The position numbers were made by a program, and so were the translations under genes. From Opitutus sp. (GTDB lineage Bacteria > Verrucomicrobiota > Verrucomicrobiia > Opitutales > Opitutaceae), in NCBI GenBank assembly GCA_024998815.1, contig JACEUQ010000002.1:1502501-1566500 (forward strand): a stretch of DNA of 64,000 nucleotides, given 5' to 3'. This document shows positions 24,633 to 34,750 of this stretch, piece by piece (position 1 is the stretch's first letter; the number at the start of each line of letters is the position of its first letter). Under the pieces are notes generated by a model, which worked only from the letters and a program-made list of their open reading frames with translations, did not search any database and was not told where the DNA came from.

Positions 24633-25386
24633 AGTTTATACGTAAAGTAAGCCACCCCCACTCCAAAACAAAACAGCGCCATGGAAAAACCCACCATGGA
24701 GGCCAGGCGCAGCGGAACCTTGGTGTGATTGGTAAACCCAAGCATCGCTATATCAAATAGCGTATAAAAATTATTCTTGGTAAACCCCCGCTTGCGCAAT
24801 GGCTGGACGAACGGAACCCGCACCACCGGATACCCCAACTCCGAGATCTGCCCCCGCAAATAAGGATAGGGGTCTTCGGCCGCGCGCAAATGATCCACCA
24901 CTTCGCGGTCATAAAGCCCGAAGCCGGTGAAATTCGTAAGCAAATCCACGTCAGCCAAGCGCGCCACCGTACGGTAGTAAGCCTTGCGGACCATAAAAAA
25001 CAGGGGCGACTCCTCGCTCTGCTCCTTGATGGCAGCGACCACCTTCGTGCCCGTCTCCCATGGGGAAATGAACTTTTCGATTAACTCGGGCGGGTCCTGC
25101 AGATCCGAAGCCATAAAGATAACCGCATCGCCCCGTGCTTGGTGAATCCCGTGATTAGGCGAACGGATGTGGCCGAAATTACGGATATTAAAAATGACTT
25201 TAAGCCGCGGCTCCAGCGTGGCCGCCGCCCGCAGCCGCTCCTGGGTGCCGTCCGTCGAACAGTTATCAATCACCAGCAACTCCCAGTTATACTGAGAAAA
25301 CCCGGCGGTGACCGCCCAGACGCGACGGAAGAATTCATCGAGGTTATCCGCTTCATTATAGCAGCCGGAAACGATGGTGATGGTTT

Positions 25387-27135
25387 TCATGGACGAGAGG
25401 AAGCAGCTGACGCTGAGGAAATAGGCAGGGCGACCCACAGATACAGCTCGGGGGCCTTGTAAACGATTTGATAATCTACGGCCCGTAGCAGTGCCTGCAC
25501 CTCGTCCTCCTTTTGCAGATGCAGCAATAAAACTGGCCGCCGCTCCACCAGAAAGCGGATTCGTTGCAGCTGATCGGCTGAACTCAGCAGGCCGCCCCAC
25601 GTCACATAAAAGGGCGAAGCATTTTCCGTGTTTTAAAACCAAGTGAGGTAAAGCGCATCATCGCCGTAGAGCATCCCAGGCTGGGCCGGATTGGCGGCCA
25701 GCAAAGGCTGCAGCACCTGATCCAACCGCTGAAGTGCTTGGCCCCGCTCCGGGGTGGTCCGCATACCCCGCAGCACCGAGGGGGATTCAAGGGTGATAGC
25801 CGGCAGGCCCAGAGTATACTGTCCCCAGCGAAATTTGTCGTAGCCGAGTGGCAGCAGCAACAACCCGACGAGCAGACTGCAGACCCATACCTCTGCCCGC
25901 GACCACCGCCAGCACAGGTAAACAAATAGTCCCAACCCAGGGGCAAGGGCCCAGTAGATGTGGTTGCCGCAGGGCACAGGATAGATTTGCGCCGCCGAGC
26001 CCAGCGCCACGCCCGTCATCGCCGCGAGCAAATATCCGTCCGCCCGCTCACCGGTCCGCGCAGGGTCGATGCGGACCACGACAACCCACAGCGCCTGTAG
26101 CACGATCAGGCCGATGATCAGGGCGTTCCAGCCGCCCTCGGGTAACAATAGCCAAGGACGAACCAGAGCGCGGGCAAAACCGAAGTAGGCGGCCACCCCC
26201 ACCCCCAGCCAAACTAGGTCGGCCCAGCGGGGAAGACCCGACCAAGCTCGGCGAATAATGGCAGGCACAAACCCCGCACAAAACAGCCCCAGCAACCCCA
26301 ACATAGGCGCGAGCGACAGGTTTCGGGGCGCAAACCATGTGAACAGAAACTTGTCCGCATGCTGGGCCCAGCGCTTGGGCCAGAGGATATTCTGCTCCCA
26401 CCACGCCCCGAACGCACCATGGGTCGCAAGGTGCCCGAGGATCAGCACGGTGACGACGCCAAAGCCTGCGGCGACCCGGCCCCAGACCCTCCCGGTGGCC
26501 CCGTCCGGGATCCGCCAGCCTTTCACGTGTAAGGCGATCGCAATCACCCCCACACTCGCCGTCAGGATGATGCCCACCGGCTGTCGGCACCAGAGGGTGC
26601 AGGCGCATGCGATTCCCAGCCCCCAAGCCCAAACCGGATGCGCACGGCCGGCGACGATGCGCATGAGGGACAACACCGCCCACGACTGAAAAAACAAAGC
26701 CAGTGCCGACGACCACGGCAGCATCGGCCAGTCGGGGTGGTAAAATGGTGCGTAGACGACGAAAAATAAACAGGCGACCAAACTGAGTGAACGGGGCAGC
26801 ATCGCGCGCCACGCCAAGTAAAGAAATCCGAGGCTGCCGGCATAGGCCAATACCGTAAGAATCCGCAGACTGTAGAGCGTCGGACTCACCGCCAAGGCCA
26901 GCGCCTGAAAGTAAGTGGTGAGTGGTCCGTATTGGCTAAAGGTGTCGCGAAACAGCACCTGGCCGGAGAGTACATCCATGGCCGGCTTGAGCATGATGCC
27001 GTCGTGGTGAGGATCCACGCCGATGGCCGCGAACGGGTAAAAAATCACCCCCGCCACTAGCGTGAGCAATGACGCAATCCATGCGTCTGATTTGAGCGGG
27101 TTCCAAATGAAGTTTCTTAGATCCAGCATAAACAT
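25387..27135 (-). pseudogene. GT-C-like membrane protein gene with in-frame TAA
   Basis: From the ATG at 27135 the frame runs 500 codons to TAA at 25633-25635, then stays open in the same frame to TGA at 25387. The paralogue at 29069-30665 reads WFDNRFNPSPYFVTW where this copy reads WF-stop-NTENASPFYVTW, so the stop is a nonsense change, not the natural end. The protein has about ten membrane segments and begins with IGVDPHHDGIMLKPAMDVL, whose Asp/His cluster suits a GT-C active site, then FSQYGPLTTYFQALAL. The lost tail is about 82 residues. The 500-residue product might still be made. The distal stop overlaps the next ATG. Confidence 0.85.
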
Positions 27136-27259
27136 TAATTGAAGCAGTGAAGCGGATAACTAGAGCCCACCGTCGGCGATACTGTTGCGAGGGACCATAA
27201 TGCGCAGTGAAAGGGCGGGTTCTTGGTGAACCACCTCATAATCAATCGGAACATAACTT

Positions 27260-29068
27260 AGAGCCTGTCCCGAAAGCATAAAAACCTAGCAGTGAACTAT
27301 TAGCATAAGTTTAATGATGCCTAAAGAGGGGTAATTCCCTGGTTTTGGTCAAAAAAAAGCCGCTATAATCGGCCATGAAGTCAAAACCCGTATCCGCCAC
27401 CTCGGCCATTGCCCTGCAACGCTGGTTGCGTCCGGCGCTAACGCCAGTCGGTGCCAATAAAGATTACGCCGAGTTTCGCCAGCAATTGGAAGGACTCGAC
27501 GCGTTGTTGCGTGGCAGCCACTTGGAGACGATGGCGATGGACTTTGCCAAGGCGGGGGCAGGCCAAGCCAGTGTCGCACAACTACGCCAGCGTATGGAGT
27601 TTGCGCTCAAAGCGTTACGCTTTGAAGTGTTGCGGGTGCATTTGGGCAACATATCCTTTCGCGAGCTTTCCCGTAGCATTGCCTCAAGTGATTTACTGGC
27701 GGATTTTTGCGGTGTTCGCACGCTTGAGGGAATCAAGGGGGCGTCCAAAAGTGTGCTGGAGCGGGCCTCGAAGTTTTTCACCGCCGAACAGGTGCGCTGG
27801 ATGGGGCAAGTGTTGGTGGAGATGTGCGGCGAGAAGGATCGCGCCACTGAACTCGGGTTGAGCGCGCCGCTGGACATGGATGTTTGCCTCATCGACGGCA
27901 CGTGCTTGGAGACCAACATCCACTTCCCGGTGGACTGGGTGCTGTTGCGTGATGTGTCCAAGACTTTGCTCAAGGCCATGATTTTAATCCGCCGCGCTGG
28001 ACTGCTCCACCGTATGCCTGAAGAGCCGGAGTGCTTTGCCAAGCAGATGAACAAGTTGTGCATGTCAATGACCCACGCAGGCCGCCGCAACGACGCCAAG
28101 CGCGCGCGTAAACAGATCCTGCGCAAGATGAAGACGCTGTTACGCACGATCGGAGAACATGCCCGCCGCCACCGCGACCTGTTGGCGCAGAAGTATAGCC
28201 AAACCCATTACAGCCAACGCCAAACCAAGCGGATAACCACCCGCATCGACGCTATGCTCGGCCAACTGCCCGCCGTCATCAAGCAGGCCCACGAGCGCAT
28301 CATCGGCGGACGCCCGGTGCCCAACGACCAAAAGATCCTCAGCGTGCATGAACTTGATGTGAACGTACTGGTTCGCGGCAAAGCAGGGAGCCAAGTCGAG
28401 TTTGGCAACTCGTTGCTGTTGAGCGAGGCGCTCTCCGGTTTAATCACCGACTGGCAACTCTACCAGGGCGCGGCTCCGGCAGAATGGTGCCAACTCGAGG
28501 AAAGCCTGGCGCGGCAGAACCGCTTTGACCTGAGTGCGCCGATTAGCGCGGTCGGCACCGACCGCGGCTTCGCCACCAAAAAAACTTCCGCAATGCTCAA
28601 GCAACAAGACGTTTACGATGCGGTATGCCCGCGTGATCCGCACGCGCTCAAGGAGCGTTTGAGCGAAAAACGCTTCGCCCAATTGCAGCGGCGCCGTTCG
28701 GCGACCGAAGCGCGCATTGCGATCCTCAAACAACGCCTCGGCGGACGCTTGCGCTGTAAAGGGTTTGCCAACCGCTACCGTTCGGTGGGTTGGAGTGTAC
28801 TCGGTCACAACCTCTGGCTGGTGTCACGAATCCTTGCCGAGGAAATAACACTTCCGCTGGCCGCTTAATTCAATTTTCCGGCAAAAATGTGAATAACCCT
28901 GGGGCTCGCCCCGGCTTTGCCGTACCTTACTACCGCGCTTGGGGGCGGGAAAAATCGATTCGGGCCGCCGTTTAACGTCGCTGGGGTGATTCGTGCCACC
29001 TCGTTCGCCCGCAATCCCAATGGACCTCTGCGCACTTTTTAAAAATCCGGAAATTTGGGACAGGCTCT
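27260..29068 (+). mobile_element. Insertion sequence copy B (1809 bp)
   Basis: Same inverted repeats (AGAGCCTGTCCC) and length as copy A but in the opposite orientation. It is flanked by its own duplication AACTT at 27255-27259 and 29069-29073. Different target duplications mean two independent insertions rather than one composite event. The 2.6 kb between the copies can in principle be inverted by recombination between them. Confidence 0.96.
27375..28868 (+). CDS. DDE-type transposase, IS copy B
   Basis: Identical in sequence and length (497 aa) to the transposase of copy A. A perfect TATAAT lies at 27364-27369, only five bases before the ATG at 27375. If used, transcription would start at or next to the ATG and give an almost leaderless mRNA; no good Shine-Dalgarno sequence is seen. 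Upstream, a run of A (27351-27358) follows GGTTTTGGTC. The next in-frame ATG is more than 50 codons inside. Confidence 0.92.
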   Translation: MKSKPVSATSAIALQRWLRPALTPVGANKDYAEFRQQLEGLDALLRGSHLETMAMDFAKAGAGQASVAQLRQRMEFALKALRFEVLRVHLGNISFRELSRSIASSDLLADFCGVRTLEGIKGASKSVLERASKFFTAEQVRWMGQVLVEMCGEKDRATELGLSAPLDMDVCLIDGTCLETNIHFPVDWVLLRDVSKTLLKAMILIRRAGLLHRMPEEPECFAKQMNKLCMSMTHAGRRNDAKRARKQILRKMKTLLRTIGEHARRHRDLLAQKYSQTHYSQRQTKRITTRIDAMLGQLPAVIKQAHERIIGGRPVPNDQKILSVHELDVNVLVRGKAGSQVEFGNSLLLSEALSGLITDWQLYQGAAPAEWCQLEESLARQNRFDLSAPISAVGTDRGFATKKTSAMLKQQDVYDAVCPRDPHALKERLSEKRFAQLQRRRSATEARIAILKQRLGGRLRCKGFANRYRSVGWSVLGHNLWLVSRILAEEITLPLAA

Positions 29069-30677
29069 AACTTAAGGCCTCTGAAGCCGACTCAGCGAGG
29101 AGTAATACAGGTCGCGTCCCCATCAAATACGCAGTTCTTTTATGCTGCTCTGCTTCGGGAACCAAACGATCCCACGTAACAAAATAGGGCGACGGATTAA
29201 ACCGATTATCAAACCACTCCAGGCAAAGCGGACTGTTCCCATACAACACAACCGGTCGATTCTGATGCCGCGCAAGCAGCCCCCGCACAACCGTGTCCGT
29301 GCGCATGATCGCCCCGGCGAAGTCTGAATCAACACGCATCCCCACTAAAACCGAAGGACTGGACAACGCCACAGTGGGCCGCGTAAAATTATACAAGCCC
29401 CACCTAAACTTGTCATATATTGCCGGAGCAAGGAGGAGCAACAGCCCCAAACAGCAATACAGCGAAGGCAACCGCAGGCATCTGTAGACAAAATAGACAA
29501 AAACCCCAAACCCTGGAGCGAGCGCCCAATAAACGTGATCAACGCAGGCCACTGGATAAATCTGGGCCGCACTGCCGATGGCCAATCCACTCAGCACCGA
29601 CACCCGGTAAAACTCATTGCCGTGAGACTCCCCCCATTTTTTTATGAACGCACAAATGATAACCAGCAGCACTTGCAGTCCAGTGAGAGCAAGTACGAGG
29701 ACGCCCCACCCGCCGGTATAAATCAGTAGGTAAGGCCGCACCGTCGGACCCGCAACTGTGCAATATAAAACCACCAGGAACATCCACCAGGAGAGATCAA
29801 CGAAGAGGGGCAGCCGAGTGAAAACGAGCCGTAATAAAGCGGGCGAAAATGCGACCAACAGGATGCTGGGAAAGATCAGCGTGTTGTTGGGTGTGAGGTA
29901 AAAACAAAATGATACGATCGTGCCCGACTTAGCCCATTTCCATGGCCATAAGACGGTCTGCTCCCACCAAGGTGCGACTGCACCATTCATCATCAGGTAA
30001 CCCAGGACCAAGATCGTGACGCACACAAATCCAACGGCTGCTCGCACCCATACGCGGCTCACTTCACCGGGGGCCAATCGCCACCCTGTGAGGTGTAGTG
30101 CCACTGCGATCACTCCTACACTCGCAGTTAAGATAATGCCTACCGGCTGGCGGCACCAGAGGGTCGAGGCGCAGGCCAAGCCCAACACCCACGCCCAAAC
30201 CGCGGGCCGGTCACCGGCAACGATCCGCACCAATGCGAGGATGGCTATGGATTGAAACCCCAGCGCCATGACGGACGACCATGGGTGCATCGGCCAATTT
30301 GGGTGAAAAAACGGGGCGTAGCCGACAAACACAAGGGAAGCGATCAGACTGAGCGAACGCGGCAGCAGCGCGCGCCAGGCCAAGTAGAGAAATCCGAGGC
30401 TTCCGGCATAGGCCAATACAGTAAGAATCCGCAGACTGTGGAGCGTCGGACTCACGGCCAAAGCCAGCGCCTGAAAGTAAGTGGTGAGTGGTCCGTATTG
30501 GCTAAAGGTGTCGCGAAACAGCACCTGGCCGGAGAGTACATCCATGGCCGGCTTGAGCATGATGCCGTCGTGGTGAGAATCCACCCCGATGGCAGCGAAG
30601 GGGTAAAAAATTAGCCCAGCCACGAGGGCGATTAGCGCGGCGATAAAAACATCAAATTTAGTCATGCTCGGGGCGAA

Positions 30678-31415
30678 TCAGCGGCGGCGGGCAACCAGGA
30701 GTAAACTGACGCCAAACGGAAAGGGGATGCGGCAAAACGCCAGCCCGACAAACAGTCGATGCAACAGGCGATTCAACCACGGGGCGGGCTGGCGGTCTTC
30801 AGCCCGGGGAGCGTCGGCGCGGGCCGGGAACCAGCGGCGCCACTTCCTCAACAGCCAGACCGCCGGGAAGGCCGGCACGTTGGTGTAATTAACATAAACC
30901 GTCTCCCACTCGCCGTTGGGGAAAAGCGCCTGCAGCTGCCCCCGTGAATAGCGCCGGTAATGATGCAGCCCGACGTCCCAATCGCTCCACAGAGCCATAC
31001 TGGCCGGCACCGTGATCACCGCCAACCCACCCGGGCGCAGCAGGCGGCGAAACCCCTTCACCACCGCGGTGTCATCGGGGGTGTGTTCAAGCACGTCGAG
31101 GGCCGTGAGGTAATCGAGCGAAGCGTCGGGTAACGGCACGCTGCCGTCAGCTCCGAGGCTGAGCACGCACTCGGCCGGAAAGCGCTGGCGCAGCAGGCGC
31201 AGTGACTCCTCGTGGTCGTCGAGCACGAAGACTCGGCAGTGGGGAGCCATTTCTAGGCCAAAGCGCCCGGTGCCGGCACCGCAGTCGAGCAGGGTGTCGT
31301 CGGGTTGGGGCGGGCGAACGCGCTGAATCCAACGCCGAACGAGTTCACGTTTACCGGCATAGTACCAATGGGATTGCTCCACGCGGTCGAGATTGGCGTA
31401 TTCTTCAGGATTCAT
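30678..31415 (-). CDS. Class I SAM-dependent methyltransferase
   Basis: The 245-residue protein has a Rossmann fold with motif I TLLDCGAGTGRFGLEMA at about 41-57, an acidic end of strand 2 (FVLDDHEESLRLL), GADGSVPLPDASLDYLTALDVLEH for motifs II/III, and FRRLLRPGGLAVITVPAS. It resembles UbiE/Methyltransf_11 proteins found in polysaccharide clusters, often followed by a C-terminal membrane-associated tail. Here that tail is LFVGLAFCRIPFPFGVSLLLVARRR. It opens the minus-strand set 31415-22647, 12 bp before the GT-C gene, and is divergent from the gene at 31459. The substrate is unknown, perhaps a lipid-linked sugar. Confidence 0.85.
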   Translation of the reverse strand: MNPEEYANLDRVEQSHWYYAGKRELVRRWIQRVRPPQPDDTLLDCGAGTGRFGLEMAPHCRVFVLDDHEESLRLLRQRFPAECVLSLGADGSVPLPDASLDYLTALDVLEHTPDDTAVVKGFRRLLRPGGLAVITVPASMALWSDWDVGLHHYRRYSRGQLQALFPNGEWETVYVNYTNVPAFPAVWLLRKWRRWFPARADAPRAEDRQPAPWLNRLLHRLFVGLAFCRIPFPFGVSLLLVARRR

Positions 31416-31458
31416 GCCGGAAAGTTCTGCACGTCACCCGATAACCCCCGCCCCGTCC

Positions 31459-33483
31459 ATGCAAATGCGGCGGCGCTCGGGCTGGCTAGTCGCGCTGTTA
31501 ATCGCAGCCCATGCGGTGATGGCGTGGAGCGTCTCACCCCAGGTCGGAATGACGGCGGACGAACCGGTGCACATCGTCTCCGGGCTGTATTACTGGCAGA
31601 CGGGCGACTTCCGCTTTCAGCCGGAAAACGGCAACTTCCCGCAACGCTGGGTGGCACTGCCCTGGGTGCTGGCGGGTGTCGAGGTGCCTGCCAAATCGGG
31701 AGCCGCATGGGAACACGCCGACATCTGGGCCCTCGGCCACCAGTTGCTGGATACGGCGGGCCCGCGACGCACGGCGTTGCTGGCGGCCAGCCGAGCCATG
31801 ACCGTGCTGCTCGGCTGCGGGTTGCTGCTGGTGATCTACGCCTGGTCAGCCGGGCTGTGGGGACGGCGGGGCGGCTTGGTGTCGGTGGCGGCGGCGGCGT
31901 TTTGCTCGAATCTTTTGGCTCACGCCGGACTGGCCACCTCCGACACGGCGGGAGCACTGGGATTTCTGGCCGCCGTATTGGCAGGCTGGCGACTGTGCCA
32001 CCGGATCACCCTCGGACGCGTGGCGATGGCCGGGCTGGCGGCAGGATTTTTGGCGATCGCGAAGTTTTCCGCAGTGCTACTGCCGGCGGTCATAGCCGGG
32101 CTACTGGTGGTGCGCGTCGTCCGGCCTGCGCCGTTACCGTGGTCGCTGCCGGGACTGGGCGCAGGCCGACTCCGCCACCGCAGCGGCCGGATTTGGGCGC
32201 TGGGCGGGGCCTGGTTGGCGGCGATCCTGGTGGCGTGGGTCATCGTCTGGTCCGCCTATGGGTTTCGGTTCGCCGCAGCGCCGGCAGGCGGCACCTGGAT
32301 GAAGAACTGGGACACGATCCTGATCACCCAACCGCAAAAGGTAGGGCTACCGCAATTGTGCGAGCCGGCGGAGGCCCACCAAGTTCAATTACAGGCCGGG
32401 GCCTTGCAACAGGGTCTGCGCTGGGCCCGGGATCACCGCTTACTGCCGGAGGCATGGCTTTATGGGATGGGATTCGTGGCCTACCACTCGCACTCGCGGT
32501 TGGCGTTTTTCGCCGGCGAACATGGCACCACCGGATGGTGGCTGTATTTCCCCTTGGCGTGGTGGTGGAAGAGCACGCTCGCAGGAATCCTGCTGCTGGT
32601 GGTGGCTGTGGCCACGGTCGCACTGGGGAGGGAGCGCGGACGGCACGCTTATCGCCTGGCGCCCTTGATCGCGCTGGGGGCGGTTTACGGAGGCGTTTCC
32701 ATCGCGGGCAACCTGAACATCGGCTTGCGCCATGAACTACCCTTGATCGCCGCAGGGTGGGTGCTGACCGGAGCGGTGGCCACCCTCGGCACGACCAAAT
32801 TCCGGAGGGCACGGCGCTGGGCGGTGGAAGGCGCGGTGGTGGCACTGCTCGCTGCGCACGCTTGGGCCAGTATCGCGGCCCGGCCCCATTACCTGGCCTA
32901 TTTCAACCTCCTGGCCGGCCCCGCCGAACAACACCACCGCCTGCTGGTGGATAGCAATCTGGACTGGGGGCAGGGCTTGCCGGAGCTGGCCACCTGGTTG
33001 CAAGAAAACCAGCAGGGGCGGAGTGTTTATCTCAGTTATTTTGGCTCCGATGACCCGGCGTTTTACCCCGAGCTGAGCGACGTGGTGCGCTGGGGCGACC
33101 TGCCCTTCAGCCGAAAACCCCGCGCCCTGCCGACGTCCTTGGGTCCCGGTCTATATGTGTTCGGCTCAACCCAGTTTGAGCGGGTCTACAGCTATGTGCG
33201 CGGGCCCTGGACTGCGGAGCGGGAACGGCTGTATCTGGATCTGAACGCCTGGCTACCGGCGCAAGGAGCCCGGCGGCCAGGAGCGACGATCACCGGCCCG
33301 ACAGGCCGGTTGTTAACCCCCGAAGAAGCCGACCTGGCGCGGGCCGATTACGATGCGCTGACGTTGGGACGAGTCACCCACCAGTTACACAGGCGAAAAC
33401 CGTTGGCCGTGCTCGCCGGCGGTGCGCTGCTGGTGTTCGAACTGCAAGCCGCAGATTGCCCACCGACTTCAGGTATTAAGTGA
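31459..33483 (+). CDS. Polytopic GT-C-like glycosyltransferase
   Basis: The 674-residue protein begins at the ATG at 31459 (MQMRRRSGWLVALLIAAHAV); an upstream ATG at 31393 would overlap the divergent methyltransferase. After the first helix comes VGMTADEPVHIVSGLYYWQTGDF, with the Asp-Glu pair expected in the first loop of PMT/ArnT-like GT-C enzymes, then NFPQRWVALPW. Ten or more helices follow, then a soluble C-terminal domain from about 480 (LVDSNLDWGQGLPELATWL, VYLSYFGSDDPAFYPEL). That DSNLDWGQ block recurs in uncharacterised glycosyltransferase family 39-like proteins. It ends 8 bp inside the convergent gene. Confidence 0.8.
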   Translation: MQMRRRSGWLVALLIAAHAVMAWSVSPQVGMTADEPVHIVSGLYYWQTGDFRFQPENGNFPQRWVALPWVLAGVEVPAKSGAAWEHADIWALGHQLLDTAGPRRTALLAASRAMTVLLGCGLLLVIYAWSAGLWGRRGGLVSVAAAAFCSNLLAHAGLATSDTAGALGFLAAVLAGWRLCHRITLGRVAMAGLAAGFLAIAKFSAVLLPAVIAGLLVVRVVRPAPLPWSLPGLGAGRLRHRSGRIWALGGAWLAAILVAWVIVWSAYGFRFAAAPAGGTWMKNWDTILITQPQKVGLPQLCEPAEAHQVQLQAGALQQGLRWARDHRLLPEAWLYGMGFVAYHSHSRLAFFAGEHGTTGWWLYFPLAWWWKSTLAGILLLVVAVATVALGRERGRHAYRLAPLIALGAVYGGVSIAGNLNIGLRHELPLIAAGWVLTGAVATLGTTKFRRARRWAVEGAVVALLAAHAWASIAARPHYLAYFNLLAGPAEQHHRLLVDSNLDWGQGLPELATWLQENQQGRSVYLSYFGSDDPAFYPELSDVVRWGDLPFSRKPRALPTSLGPGLYVFGSTQFERVYSYVRGPWTAERERLYLDLNAWLPAQGARRPGATITGPTGRLLTPEEADLARADYDALTLGRVTHQLHRRKPLAVLAGGALLVFELQAADCPPTSGIK

Positions 33484-34738
33484 CACTGGCGCTACCGACC
33501 GCCGAGGGGGGAACCAGCGAGCGAAGTCGGCGCCACCCCCAACCCAGTAATAACCAAGCAACCAAGCCGGTGGTCAGCAGAACACTGTTCTGCGTGGCCC
33601 CCAGCACGAACAGCCAAAGCGACTCATACTTGCCCGGATGCGGTTCGACCAAGGTGTGGTAACACTGCCATTGAATCCACCAGAGCCACAAAAAACACAG
33701 CAGGCAACCGATCAGCGCCCGGCAGGCGGCAGGTCGCATCGCTCCGGTCGCCGCCACCCAAGCCAGCAGCGGCAGCACCCACACAGAACGATAAGGATAG
33801 CTCGGGTTCGCCAGCAAACATCCCACCCAGATGGACGCGGAACTAACGGTAAAAAACGCCCACGGCCCCGTCAAAGGCAGCCCATGCCAGTAGTCACGCC
33901 AGTACCGCCAGACCATTGCGGTAAACCCCACTGCGACGAGCAGCGCCCCCGCCCACGCCCAGCCGCGGCCGCCCGCCCCCCCGACTGAAATCCAAAAAGC
34001 ATAGCGCAGGTCATAGGAAAAAACCGACTGCTCAACGGGGACATTTTTGAGCAACCGCAAGTAGTCGAAGGCGTAGAGCGCAAACCCGGTCACGGTCAGC
34101 AAACCCCATAAAATTAGCCGTTCGACCGCCAAGCGGAAACCACCCGGCAAGGTGAGTAACGCAAGACCGGCAACCAGCGGGTAAATCTTAAGCCATGCGG
34201 CGCTGGCCAAGAGCAGGGTAACCCCCAGCGTTGAGAGCCTCTCATCACGTCGGCTGAGCAGTGCCGCAAACGAGATCAACGTCAGAATAAAGAGGTCGTT
34301 GTTGGCGCGCTCCAAACCGAGCAAAATCGATGGAGCCAGCATCACTGCGAGTGCACCGGCAGCCATCCGCGCATTGTGTGGGCGGAACCAGTAAGCCAAT
34401 CCCCCCAAAAAAACCATGAGCAATAGCACGCCAAACTCAGCGATATGCGCCACGGTAAAGCCAAACAGACCAGTGAGTAACCAAGCAGGACCGTAAATAT
34501 GCGGGCGGCCAAACGAATCGAAGTGATTGGGCGTGAGGTAGGGGTCATGTCCCGCAACCCAGGCCTCACCCGCCGCCAGCAGCGCCTCCATGTCGGAAAA
34601 GGCGGGGGGCGAGGCCCCCACCCCTAGAACCCGCCAAAGTACTGGATAAAGAATGCCGCCGCTGATGAGCCCAAAAATCGTCGCGCCGACGAATAACGAC
34701 CAGCGCCAACGCATCCAAAGGAGATTGAAGGAAAACAT
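33476..34738 (-). CDS. GT87/DUF2029-type membrane mannosyltransferase-like protein
   Basis: The 420-residue protein has about ten membrane helices over its whole length and no large soluble tail. The first loop has AWVAGHDPYLTPNHFDSFGRPHIYGPAWLL, and a later segment GLERANNDLFILTLISFAALL. The GxDPY and ERxNND motifs are typical of the DUF2029/GT87 group, which includes polyprenol-phosphate-mannose-dependent mannosyltransferases. The ATG is at 34738. It is last of the minus-strand block 42310-33476 and lies 12 bp after the gene upstream. The acceptor glycan is not known. Confidence 0.8.
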   Translation of the reverse strand: MFSFNLLWMRWRWSLFVGATIFGLISGGILYPVLWRVLGVGASPPAFSDMEALLAAGEAWVAGHDPYLTPNHFDSFGRPHIYGPAWLLTGLFGFTVAHIAEFGVLLLMVFLGGLAYWFRPHNARMAAGALAVMLAPSILLGLERANNDLFILTLISFAALLSRRDERLSTLGVTLLLASAAWLKIYPLVAGLALLTLPGGFRLAVERLILWGLLTVTGFALYAFDYLRLLKNVPVEQSVFSYDLRYAFWISVGGAGGRGWAWAGALLVAVGFTAMVWRYWRDYWHGLPLTGPWAFFTVSSASIWVGCLLANPSYPYRSVWVLPLLAWVAATGAMRPAACRALIGCLLCFLWLWWIQWQCYHTLVEPHPGKYESLWLFVLGATQNSVLLTTGLVAWLLLGWGWRRLRSLVPPSAVGSASVT

Positions 34739-34750
34739 CCGGGAAAGAGG

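Larger units (their letters stand above)
22647..25390 (-). pseudogene. GT2 glycosyltransferase gene split by an IS
   Basis: The 5' part (25390-24633) begins MKTITIVSGCYNEADNLDEFF, with VIDNCSTDGT and MASDLQDPPELIEKF, a DPM-like GT2 ending in a first membrane helix (VGFSMALFCFGVGVAYFTY). The IS at 22824-24632 interrupts it. The missing end lies beyond the IS at 22818-22647 and reads VGLFFIGSVQLFFIGVLGEYIGAI, then KRPLVVERERLNF and TAA. Removing the IS and one 5-bp duplication gives 930 nt, exactly 310 codons, with no stop. The open frame running upstream of 25390 to 25642 is a shadow. The ATG overlaps the stop of the upstream gene (ATGA). Confidence 0.93.
27160..30665 (-). pseudogene. GT-C-like membrane protein gene cut near its 3' end by an IS
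   Basis: The main part, 30665-29069, encodes 532 residues of a polytopic membrane protein. It is close to its neighbour at 25387: the first 120 residues are almost identical (GVDSHHDGIMLKPAMDVLSG, FSQYGPLTTYFQALALAVSP). The TAG that now ends it (29067-29069) uses two bases of the IS. Beyond the IS, 27254-27160 continues the frame as YVPIDYEVVHQEPALSLRIM and then VPRNSIADGGL and TAG, matching the paralogue's VDYQIVYKAPELYLWV. Removing the IS and one duplication gives 1692 nt, 564 codons, uninterrupted. Only about 33 residues are lost, so partial function is possible. Confidence 0.93.

Noticed and set aside
24632-27260. The two ISs as one composite transposon
   Set aside because: Each copy has its own, different 5-bp duplication on both sides, so each inserted alone.
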